Assembly (NCBI GenBank): GCA_023487325.1
Contig: JAMDBS010000177.1
Coordinates: 1-10,319, forward strand
Reading direction: 5' to 3'
Length of the DNA stretch: 10,319 nt
From: Patescibacteria group bacterium
Lineage (GTDB): Bacteria > Patescibacteria > UBA1384 > JAMDBS01
Shown here: positions 1 through 5,531 of the stretch, piece after piece
Layout of the letters: each line of letters opens with the position of its first letter
Numbering within the stretch: the first letter of the stretch is position 1
Made by a program: the position numbers and the translations under genes
Notes under the pieces: generated by a model
Seen by the model: only the letters and a program-made list of their open reading frames with translations
The model's database searches: none
What the model was told of the DNA's origin: nothing

Positions 1-1
1 T

Positions 2-73
2 TGGCAGCAACGTTTAGGTGGTTTTTTATCTTTTTTTAGAAAGTCTACTAAAAATTTGCTGCTAAGGAGGTGA
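2..73 (+). CDS. Possible C-terminal end of an ORF entering from the left (partial, hypothetical)
   Basis: Reading frame 2 is open from the window edge to a TGA at 71-73 and would encode a basic tail ending in KNLLLRR. The only support is context. The next small gene starts 5 bases after this stop, with its ribosome binding site (64-70) inside the last codons of this frame. The same arrangement recurs at 294-320, where another small ORF ends over the next gene's Shine-Dalgarno site and with a similar tail (NNLPLRR). Only 23 codons are visible, no family can be recognised, and it could equally be an untranslated leader. Confidence 0.3.
   Translation, partial: WQQRLGGFLSFFRKSTKNLLLRR
53..70 (+). 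repeat. Copy 1 of an 18-base initiation motif ending in AAGGAGG
   Basis: AATTTGCTGCTAAGGAGG here matches 294-311 at 17 of 18 positions. Both copies place their Shine-Dalgarno part 8 bases upstream of the start codon of a small ORF (79 and 320). Confidence 0.75.
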
Positions 74-78
74 AGAAG

Positions 79-192
79 TTGGATAAAATAGAACAAGACA
101 TAACGGAAAATGGAACGAGGGTAGACAGATTAATCAGAGAACTCGATGATGAAATGATCGAAACAATAAAAAAAGTGGCCAAGCCGGAATGA
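79..192 (+). CDS. Small hypothetical protein, 37 residues, TTG start
   Basis: I do not recognise this gene. It would encode a 37-residue, charged, helix-prone peptide (acidic first half, KKVAKPE at the end) with no membrane segment. The TTG start at 79 is chosen because a strong AAGGAGG site (64-70) lies 8 bases upstream, exactly the spacing used by the small gene at 320. An in-frame GTG at 70 would overlap the binding site and is less likely. The stop TGA (190-192) overlaps the next ATG (189-191) as ATGA, which implies translational coupling. It is the first complete member of a three-gene train that ends at a terminator near 650. Very short length makes protein expression uncertain; the strong ribosome binding site and linked overlaps are the argument for it. 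Confidence 0.5.
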   Translation: MDKIEQDITENGTRVDRLIRELDDEMIETIKKVAKPE

Positions 193-323
193 ACGCAGAA
201 CAGATCGTCTCATTGAAGTCACTTATAGAAAGAGCGAAGGAGCGGAACATAGAACTTTTTGTCATTACCAGACAATGCAACTTTAAAGACAATAATTTGC
301 CGCTAAGGAGGAAAAAAATATGA
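189..323 (+). CDS. Small hypothetical protein, 44 residues, coupled to both neighbours
   Basis: I do not recognise this gene. The ORF begins with the ATG of an ATGA overlap (189-192) with the 37-residue ORF and ends with the TGA of another ATGA overlap (320-323) with the 82-residue ORF. No Shine-Dalgarno-like sequence precedes its ATG, so translation would rely on ribosomes terminating on the upstream gene and re-initiating. The product would be a 44-residue basic peptide: an amphipathic-looking N-terminal half (MNAEQIVSLKSLIERAKERN), a short hydrophobic strand (IELFVIT), then a tail ending in PLRRKKI, partly because its codons also serve as the next gene's ribosome binding site. It has one Cys and no recognisable motif. 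The double overlap makes it more than a chance ORF, but the sequence alone does not prove expression. Confidence 0.45.
   Translation: MNAEQIVSLKSLIERAKERNIELFVITRQCNFKDNNLPLRRKKI
294..311 (+). repeat. Copy 2 of the 18-base initiation motif
   Basis: AATTTGCCGCTAAGGAGG, one base different from 53-70. It lies inside the last codons of the 44-residue ORF and serves as ribosome binding site for the ATG at 320. The identity extends well beyond the Shine-Dalgarno core, suggesting duplication or selection on the whole element. Confidence 0.75.
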
Positions 324-568
324 GCGAGCTAACAAGAGAGGCAATTGTAGAAGAGATTGCTGGAGTTCTTAGGAGCATGAAAGGAGATGACAATTTCGGT
401 TCACCTATTTCAACTATTTATCCCTGCAGAAAAGATCTGCTCGAGATTATCGAGTTTCGACTTGGAAACAAAATCCAATGGCACGAGATCGAAGATGCCT
501 TTGTCGATGCTATGGCCGCAGCCGGCTGTCATCTGTGCGAGGGAGTATATCTGCGATTTATGAATTAA
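320..568 (+). CDS. Hypothetical protein, 82 residues, with a CxxC motif near the C terminus
   Basis: Family not recognised. The ATG at 320 has an excellent AAGGAGG site (305-311) 8 bases upstream and overlaps the preceding stop as ATGA. The product is acidic and soluble. Its first part (residues 1-20) looks helical, the middle is hydrophobic and charged (DLLEIIEFRLGNKIQWHEIE), and the end holds C70-H-L-C73 with another Cys at 36. A CxxC pair in so short a protein could bind metal or be redox active, but with only three cysteines this is inference. It is the last and longest of the overlapping small ORFs and is followed by a terminator at 625-653. Its codons (CTC, CGA, CTG, GCC) look richer in G+C than those of comEC next door, hinting at a different origin such as a mobile or phage-derived cassette; no hallmark mobile gene is visible. 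Confidence 0.7.
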   Translation: MSELTREAIVEEIAGVLRSMKGDDNFGSPISTIYPCRKDLLEIIEFRLGNKIQWHEIEDAFVDAMAAAGCHLCEGVYLRFMN

Positions 569-608
569 GATTTTATCTACTCCTACACGCTGACCCACTA
601 CTAAATAA

Positions 609-2129
609 TCAATGAATGCAATTTGAGGCGGTTTTAGACTCGCCTCTTTTTTTATTAGCTAAAAATATTAAAATCACTAAAAGCAAATAATATCCAGCCA
701 CCCACACCCAACTATTTAGGTTATAATTGATCGAATTCCAGGGGATTTTGGCAAATAGTTCGATTATTAAAATTATATATTTTAAAAGCGGCCAGGCAAA
801 CCACCCCAAAAGCTGACCTAAGGGAAGCCAGATTATCCCAATTATGCCAACAATAAAACTCGTTGCCATAGCCCAAGGCACAGCTAGTAAAATTAAAGCA
901 TTAGTAATTGGTGCTAATAGCGAAACGCGGCCAAAAGAATATAAAGTTATCGGCGCGGTAAAAAGCTGAGCGCCTAATGTTGCCGAAAATGACTCACGAA
1001 ATACTTTCGGCCATTTTATTAGCCAATTATCTAATAACGGCGTAATAAATATTAGTCCTAGCATGGCGGCAAAAGAAAGTTGAAAACCCAAGTCAAATCG
1101 TAAAATAAATGGGTTTAATAAAATCATTACAAAAGCGGTAAAGATTAAAGGAATGATAATTTGCTTGCGTCGACTAACAAAGCGAGCCAAAAGAAATAAA
1201 GACGCCAAAACTGCCGCTCGCACTACTGAAGCGCTAGCGCCAGTTAAAATAGCAAATAAAAACAAAAATATCGCGCCGCCCCAAAAAGTAACATAACGTG
1301 AAAAACTTCTCGTAAGTTCAACAAATACCTTGCTGATTATTTCCATATTTTGTCCGGAGATAACAACAATATGGGTAGTGCCTGTAGCGTTCATGTCATT
1401 TTTTAATTGTGGCGAGAAATTATTTTTTGCGCCGATAATAAGACCAGAAGCTAATGAAGAATAGGGCTCAGAGAAAATTTTTTCTAGTCTGGATTTAAAT
1501 GAATTTTTGATTTTATATAAATAGTATTTAATATCTTTTCTGTCCTCTAAGTTTATAAGTTCAACGTTCGTATTATCGGTAATTACTAAGAATATTTTAT
1601 CCTTCATTAAATATTTCTGATAATTAAATGTATCGTAATTTTGCGGTTTAGTTAGAATTCCTGAAGCCTTTACTTTATCGCCATAATTAAAAATTGGATA
1701 AAGAGAATTCTCGACTAGTACTTTTTGTCCAGTTAGTGTGGTTAATTTTTGTTCTGCCACTTCTTCTATTTTAACCACTAATTGATTTTTGTCGCGTAAT
1801 ATTATTGGTTCTTCAACTATATGGCCAACAAATTCAACCTCTGTATTTTCTAATGATTTTTTAGGAATAACTGAGTTATAAAACCATAAATAGTATAGAA
1901 TTCCAGCAAAAAAAGTTATAACGGTAATGGCAAAAATTTTAATTAAAAAATCCCGTCGGAAGGTAATAGCAATTATTATCAGAAAAACGGTACTAAATAA
2001 CAGTATTTCTATATTAAGAATGGTAAATTTAACAAACTCACAAATAAAAATCCCGATGATAAACGAGACTAAAAATATGGCAAAAATTTTTGACTTTGTC
2101 AGCCATTTTTCGATATTTGACACCAACAT
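609..2129 (-). CDS. comEC: ComEC/Rec2-family DNA-uptake channel protein lacking the metallo-beta-lactamase domain
   Basis: Predicted inner-membrane channel that passes single-stranded DNA into the cytoplasm during natural transformation. Hydrophobic segments at about 15-30, 37-55 and 62-84 are followed by a soluble, beta-rich region (about 95-195) typical of the ComEC N-terminal domain, with GDKVKASGIL at 150-159. The competence domain covers about 220-490: GLIIGAKNN (229-237), THIVVISGQNMEII (252-265, the family's H-x-x-x-ISG-x-(H/N) signature), SVVRAAVLA (301-309) and LRFDLGFQLSF (343-353). At 506 residues it is shorter than B. subtilis ComEC (about 776) because the C-terminal metallo-beta-lactamase-like domain is absent; the protein ends after its last membrane helix with a short polar tail. 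The ATG at 2129 has no Shine-Dalgarno site, but a TACAAT box lies 6 bases upstream, so the mRNA may be leaderless. It diverges from grpE. Family call is secure; activity in uptake is inferred. Confidence 0.93.
   Translation of the reverse strand: MLVSNIEKWLTKSKIFAIFLVSFIIGIFICEFVKFTILNIEILLFSTVFLIIIAITFRRDFLIKIFAITVITFFAGILYYLWFYNSVIPKKSLENTEVEFVGHIVEEPIILRDKNQLVVKIEEVAEQKLTTLTGQKVLVENSLYPIFNYGDKVKASGILTKPQNYDTFNYQKYLMKDKIFLVITDNTNVELINLEDRKDIKYYLYKIKNSFKSRLEKIFSEPYSSLASGLIIGAKNNFSPQLKNDMNATGTTHIVVISGQNMEIISKVFVELTRSFSRYVTFWGGAIFLFLFAILTGASASVVRAAVLASLFLLARFVSRRKQIIIPLIFTAFVMILLNPFILRFDLGFQLSFAAMLGLIFITPLLDNWLIKWPKVFRESFSATLGAQLFTAPITLYSFGRVSLLAPITNALILLAVPWAMATSFIVGIIGIIWLPLGQLLGWFAWPLLKYIILIIELFAKIPWNSINYNLNSWVWVAGYYLLLVILIFLANKKRGESKTASNCIH
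625..653 (+). terminator. Rho-independent terminator after the small-ORF train
   Basis: Stem GAGGCG (625-630) pairs with CGCCTC (641-646) around a 10-base loop and is followed at once by seven T residues (647-653). It ends the + strand small-ORF transcript 57 bases after the last stop codon. The hairpin lies inside the last codons of comEC, read from the other strand. There is no T-run in the comEC direction, so it should work one way only. Confidence 0.75.
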
Positions 2130-2141
2130 AGATTGATTGTA
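2130..2141 (-). promoter_or_regulatory. Candidate -10 box for comEC (leaderless-type start)
   Basis: On the - strand TACAAT (2141-2136) sits 6 bases before the comEC ATG, placing the expected transcription start at or next to the start codon. No good -35 hexamer and no ribosome binding site are seen. Low confidence from sequence alone. Confidence 0.35.
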
Positions 2142-2155
2142 TCATAAATATAAGT

Positions 2156-2168
2156 GCGACTATGTCGC
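2156..2168. promoter_or_regulatory. Perfect inverted repeat in the comEC-grpE divergent region
   Basis: GCGAC-TAT-GTCGC, two 5-base arms around 3 bases, GC-rich in an otherwise very A+T-rich 90-bp space. It falls where the -35 region of the grpE promoter (TATAAT at 2175) would lie, and just upstream of the comEC -10 box. This is a plausible operator for one or both genes. It does not match the CIRCE sequence of HrcA. Confidence 0.4.
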
Positions 2169-2174
2169 GCGGGT

Positions 2175-2197
2175 TATAATTTATAGGTTATAAATTA
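2175..2197 (+). promoter_or_regulatory. grpE promoter -10 box overlapping a 21-base inverted repeat
   Basis: TATAAT (2175-2180) is a consensus -10 hexamer 40 bases before the grpE ATG; no clear -35 is seen. Overlapping it is a perfect inverted repeat, TAATTTATA (2177-2185) and TATAAATTA (2189-2197), around GGT. A protein bound there would cover the -10 box and the predicted transcription start. Because the arms are A+T-rich, chance contributes more than for a GC-rich dyad. Confidence 0.45.
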
Positions 2198-2219
2198 CAA
2201 GTTACTTGTGGAGAATAAT

Positions 2220-2735
2220 ATGGTAGTTAAAGATCATCAGCATAAAGACAAAAAACCAAACCCTGATATTCAAAAAATTAAAGAGCTCGAACAACAGATT
2301 CAAGATTTAAAAAATGGTTGGCAAAGAACGCAGGCAGATTTTGAAAATTTTCGAAAACGGGCCGAAGGATTAAAATCTGAATGGATAAAAATGGCCAATA
2401 CCGATTTGATGCTAAAAGTTCTACCTGTTATGGATAATTTTCGCCGCGCCAACCAACACACGCCGCAAAACTTAAAAGACGATAATTGGGTTATTGGCAT
2501 AAAACAAATTGAAAAACAGTTGGAAAATATTTTAAGTGAAGAAGGCCTAAAAAAAATCGAAACTAAATCTGGCGATGAATTCGATCATAATTTACATGAA
2601 GCGATTTCCTATGAAGAAAACAAAGAATTGCCAGAAAATAAAATTATTGAAGTAACTGAAGAAGGATATCAATTTACTGATAAGGTTTTACGACCGGCCA
2701 AGGTTAGGGTAAGTAAGGGACTTGACAAAATGTAA
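2220..2735 (+). CDS. grpE: GrpE, nucleotide exchange factor of DnaK
   Basis: GrpE dimers release ADP from DnaK so that it can bind ATP and let go of its client. The 171-residue product has the expected order: a polar N terminus, a long charged coiled-coil helix (about 16-60), then the helical and beta-wing head (about 105-167). The GrpE signature GYQFTDKVLRPAKVRVS is at 149-165, and DEFDHNLHEAIS (119-130) is also characteristic. The ATG at 2220 is preferred, with GGAG (2210-2213) 6 bases upstream. An in-frame GTG at 2208 would add four residues but overlaps that binding site. It is the first gene of the chaperone block and stands 66 bases before dnaK. A perfect inverted repeat overlaps its stop codon. 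Length is within the normal range for short GrpE proteins. Confidence 0.96.
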   Translation: MVVKDHQHKDKKPNPDIQKIKELEQQIQDLKNGWQRTQADFENFRKRAEGLKSEWIKMANTDLMLKVLPVMDNFRRANQHTPQNLKDDNWVIGIKQIEKQLENILSEEGLKKIETKSGDEFDHNLHEAISYEENKELPENKIIEVTEEGYQFTDKVLRPAKVRVSKGLDKM

Positions 2736-2748
2736 AGTTGACTTTACA
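2731..2748. promoter_or_regulatory. Perfect inverted repeat between grpE and dnaK
   Basis: TGTAAAGT and ACTTTACA, 8-base arms around TG, overlapping the grpE stop codon. The centre contains TTGACT (2738-2743), a good -35-like hexamer, but no well-spaced -10 follows. No T-run follows the dyad, so it is not an obvious terminator. It may be an operator or a weak RNA hairpin. Confidence 0.35.
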
Positions 2749-2801
2749 ATTTAATTAGGTCGTAAAAATAAATAAAATAATTTAATAGGGAGAAAATAAA
2801 A

Positions 2802-4700
2802 ATGTCAAAAATTATTGGAATTGATTTAGGCACAACCAACTCGGTTGTCGCTGTTATGGAAGGTGGCAAACCAAAAGTAATCCCTACCTCCGAAGGCGGC
2901 AATTTATGCCCTTCTATTGTAGCAGTTAATAAATCCGGCGAAAGACTAGTTGGACAGTTAGCCAAACGTCAAGCAATTACTAACCCGCAAAATACAATTT
3001 TTTCCGTTAAGCGTTTAATCGGTCGCCATTGGGACGACAAAGAAGTACAAAGCGATCTCAAGCTTTTACCTTATAAAATCGTTCAGGCTGGCGAAGGCGT
3101 AAAAGTCGTAATGGGCAATAAAGAATACACCCCGCAAGAAGTTTCCGCTTTTATTTTACAAAAACTGAGAACTGACGCCGAAAGCTATTTGGGCGAAAAA
3201 ATTACCGACGCAGTAATTACCGTGCCAGCCTATTTTAACGATTCGCAGCGTCAAGCAACTAAAGACGCCGGCACTATTGCTGGCTTAAATGTTAAAAGAA
3301 TTATTAACGAACCGACCGCTTCTTCCTTAGCTTATGGACTGGATAAGAAAAAAGAAGGAAAGATCGCTGTTTATGATTTTGGTGGTGGAACGTTTGATAT
3401 CACTATTTTAGAAATCGGCGAAGGCGTGTTTGAAGTTAAGGCCACTGGCGGCGATACCCATTTGGGCGGTGACGATTTAGATCAAAAAGTAATGGACTGG
3501 ATCTGTGATGAATTTAAAAAAACTGATGGCGTAGATTTAAGAAAAGATCCACTTGCCCTACAGCGTGTTAAAGAAGCGGCGGAAAAAGCCAAAATTGAAC
3601 TTTCTTCTTCAATAGAAGCAGAAATTAATTTACCATTTGTTACTGCCGATGCCTCAGGACCAAAGCATTTGGTAATGAAATTATCGCGCGCCAAATTGGA
3701 ACAATTAACTGGCGAATTAATTGAAAGAACAGTGCCTTTGACAGAACAAGTTTTAAAAGATGCAAAATTAGAAACTAAAGATATTAACGAGGTAATACTC
3801 GTCGGCGGCATGACCAGAATGCCCCTAATTCAAGAAACGGTCAAAAAAATATTTGGCAAAGAGCCTTCCAAGGGTGTTAATCCTGACGAATGTGTGGCAG
3901 TCGGCGCGGCAATTCAAGCCGGTGTTTTGGGCGGTGAAGTCCGCGACTTATTACTACTTGATGTTACACCGCTTACTTTGGGCATTGAAACCTTAGGCGG
4001 AGTAATGACACCTTTAATAGAAAGAAACGCCACTATCCCGACCTCTAAATCACAAATATTTTCTACCGCGGCTGATAACCAAACGTCGGTTGACGTCCAT
4101 GTTTTGCAAGGTGAAAGATCAATGGCCGCTGATAATCGTTCACTGGGTAGATTCATTTTAGATGGAATTCCACCAGCTCCGCGCGGCATTCCACAGGTAG
4201 AAGTAACATTTGATATTGACGCCAATGGCATTTTAAACGTCAAGGCTCAGGATAAGGCTACTAGCAAAGAACAAAAAATAACCATAACCGCTACTTCGGG
4301 CTTATCTAAAGACGAGGTGGAAAATATGCGCAAGGAAGCTGAATCTCATTCAGAGGAAGACAAAAAGAAAAAAGAATTAATTGAAGTCCGAAACAACGCC
4401 GATAGCCTAGTTTATACCGCGGAAAAAACCCTAAAAGACGCTGGCAGCAAAGTTAAACCAGAAGATAAAACTGCCGTCGAAGATAAAATTAAAGCTGTTA
4501 GAGAGAAATTGGGTGGCGATAATTTAGAAGAAATCAAGAAATCTACTGATGAATTAAGCCAAGCGATTCAAAAAGTTGGCGCTTCAATGTATCAAAACAC
4601 CGCCCAGCAAAATCAACAAACGCCGCCGGAAAATAAATCGGAAGAAAAAACCGAAGAAAAGTCAGAAAACAAAACAGAAGAAAAACCAAAAGAAAAATAA
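2802..4700 (+). CDS. dnaK: DnaK, Hsp70 chaperone
   Basis: ATP-driven cytosolic chaperone that binds exposed hydrophobic stretches of client proteins, stimulated by J-proteins and reset by GrpE. All main motifs are intact: phosphate-1 loop [10 protein letters not shown] (5-14), phosphate-2 [12 protein letters not shown] (190-201, catalytic-type Thr 197), adenosine motif [11 protein letters not shown] (331-341), the hydrophobic interdomain linker DLLLLDVTP (382-390), the substrate-binding beta domain (about 390-500) and the helical lid (about 500-600). At 632 residues it is full length. The tail after about 600 is low-complexity, rich in Gln then in Glu-Lys (repeated EEK/TEEK units, 614-632), as in many bacterial DnaK proteins but more repetitive. 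GGGAG (2788-2792) sits 9 bases before the ATG. It is followed by a palindrome-rich spacer (4714-4773). Confidence 0.98.
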   Translation: MSKIIGIDLGTTNSVVAVMEGGKPKVIPTSEGGNLCPSIVAVNKSGERLVGQLAKRQAITNPQNTIFSVKRLIGRHWDDKEVQSDLKLLPYKIVQAGEGVKVVMGNKEYTPQEVSAFILQKLRTDAESYLGEKITDAVITVPAYFNDSQRQATKDAGTIAGLNVKRIINEPTASSLAYGLDKKKEGKIAVYDFGGGTFDITILEIGEGVFEVKATGGDTHLGGDDLDQKVMDWICDEFKKTDGVDLRKDPLALQRVKEAAEKAKIELSSSIEAEINLPFVTADASGPKHLVMKLSRAKLEQLTGELIERTVPLTEQVLKDAKLETKDINEVILVGGMTRMPLIQETVKKIFGKEPSKGVNPDECVAVGAAIQAGVLGGEVRDLLLLDVTPLTLGIETLGGVMTPLIERNATIPTSKSQIFSTAADNQTSVDVHVLQGERSMAADNRSLGRFILDGIPPAPRGIPQVEVTFDIDANGILNVKAQDKATSKEQKITITATSGLSKDEVENMRKEAESHSEEDKKKKELIEVRNNADSLVYTAEKTLKDAGSKVKPEDKTAVEDKIKAVREKLGGDNLEEIKKSTDELSQAIQKVGASMYQNTAQQNQQTPPENKSEEKTEEKSENKTEEKPKEK

Positions 4701-4713
4701 ATAAAAAGTAGGG

Positions 4714-4773
4714 CCTATTTCCGCCTACGGCGGAACGGTCCGTTCCCAATCGCAAAGCGATTCGGGAAATAGG
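4714..4773. repeat. Cloverleaf-like cluster of palindromes between dnaK and the lipoprotein gene
   Basis: Four nested inverted repeats fill this spacer. An outer stem CCTATTT (4714-4720) pairs with AAATAGG (4767-4773). Inside are CCGCC-TAC-GGCGG (4721-4733), GGAACGGTCCGTTCC (4732-4746) and AATCGC-AAA-GCGATT (4748-4762), the last extendable by CCC (4745-4747) with GGG (4764-4766). The first two share bases, so they compete. No T-run follows, so it is not a standard terminator. The outer 3' arm ends inside the GGGAGGGG (4772-4779) that serves the next gene, so folding could influence its translation. GC-rich palindromes of this look suggest a dispersed repeat family; only one copy lies in this window. 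Confidence 0.7.
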
Positions 4774-4787
4774 GAGGGGCATAGTAA

Positions 4788-5492
4788 ATGAACAACAAAA
4801 ATATATTTATTATCAGTGCATTTTTATTGGTATTTTTATCGCTAAGCGGCGCGTCTTGCAATTGGTTTTCTAAAAATAATGCCAATTCTGCCTCCCCTAC
4901 ACCTACTGCCACTAATACTGCTACTACAGCTGCCGGTTACGGCCAGCTTTTAACTGCCAGTCCGAGTGCAATTAGCAGTTTGTTTAATAGTAATCTCACC
5001 CAAGCAGAAGCGAAAGCAAAAAGCTGGAAACAAGATGCTAAATTATACGCCGTTAATATAAAGCTGCCGAAAAATTTAGGAACTAATCAGGCTATAGAAA
5101 CTTTTATTTTCGGTTCCGATCAAGACAAAAATTATTGGTGGACAGATGCAATTTCAGAAAATTCAGGCAATTTTGTTCGCGCCATCGTGCCTAAAGAAGA
5201 CTATTTAAGCGAAGTAAAAACTCCTATCAATAATAATTATTGGAAAATAAATTATTTAGACGCCTTACTTATCGCTGAAGATAACGGTGGTAAAGCGTTT
5301 AGGGAAAAAGATCCCGATTCGCAGATATCGCTCAACTTATACAATAGCCAGCCTAAGGGGTGGTTATGGTGGCTCGTGGAATACAAAAACACTAATGGCG
5401 AATCATTAAAAGTCAGGATAAATGCTAATGACCAAAGCGTAGTCGACGAAAGCGGCACGGTTATTACTACTGGCAGCTCAACTTCTCAATAA
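4788..5492 (+). CDS. Putative lipoprotein with Ser/Thr/Pro-rich linker; possible PepSY-like C-terminal region
   Basis: No specific family recognised. Residues 1-23 form a signal sequence (NNK, then the hydrophobic core IFIISAFLLVFLSLS) ending at GAS-C24. Cys 24 in this context suggests a lipoprotein signal, although a Leu at -3 of the lipobox is lacking; a plain membrane anchor or secreted protein is the alternative. A disordered linker rich in Asn, Ser, Thr and Pro follows (about 28-50), then a globular domain of about 180 residues. The pattern ALLIAEDNGGKAF (159-171) followed by GWLWWLVEYKNTNGESLKVRINANDQSVV (191-219; a Trp-rich strand, then a strand ending in N-D-x-x-V) resembles a PepSY repeat, an inference only. 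GGAGG (4773-4777) lies 10 bases before the ATG. Its place between dnaK and two J-protein genes suggests co-expression with the chaperones, perhaps with an envelope role. Confidence 0.75.
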   Translation: MNNKNIFIISAFLLVFLSLSGASCNWFSKNNANSASPTPTATNTATTAAGYGQLLTASPSAISSLFNSNLTQAEAKAKSWKQDAKLYAVNIKLPKNLGTNQAIETFIFGSDQDKNYWWTDAISENSGNFVRAIVPKEDYLSEVKTPINNNYWKINYLDALLIAEDNGGKAFREKDPDSQISLNLYNSQPKGWLWWLVEYKNTNGESLKVRINANDQSVVDESGTVITTGSSTSQ

Positions 5493-5531
5493 AAGCATTA
5501 ATTATTATTAACTGAAAGTTGATATACTGGG

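Noticed and set aside
2130..2219. CIRCE heat-shock element (HrcA operator)
   Set aside because: The region was read for TTAGCACTC-N9-GAGTGCTAA or near matches; none is present here or before dnaK.
3482..4243. Two 109-codon ORFs on the - strand inside dnaK
   Set aside because: They are antisense shadows of a well-conserved gene; their products are Ser-rich with no domain or ribosome binding site.
4714..4773. tRNA gene, suggested by the cloverleaf shape
   Set aside because: There is no anticodon loop, T-loop GTTC consensus in the right place or acceptor stem of the right geometry; the arms are simple perfect palindromes.
5523..5528. TATACT as a -10 box giving a leaderless membrane J-protein mRNA
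   Set aside because: The box ends only 3 bases before the ATG, so the expected transcription start would fall inside the gene, and no -35 is visible; the gene is probably co-transcribed from upstream.
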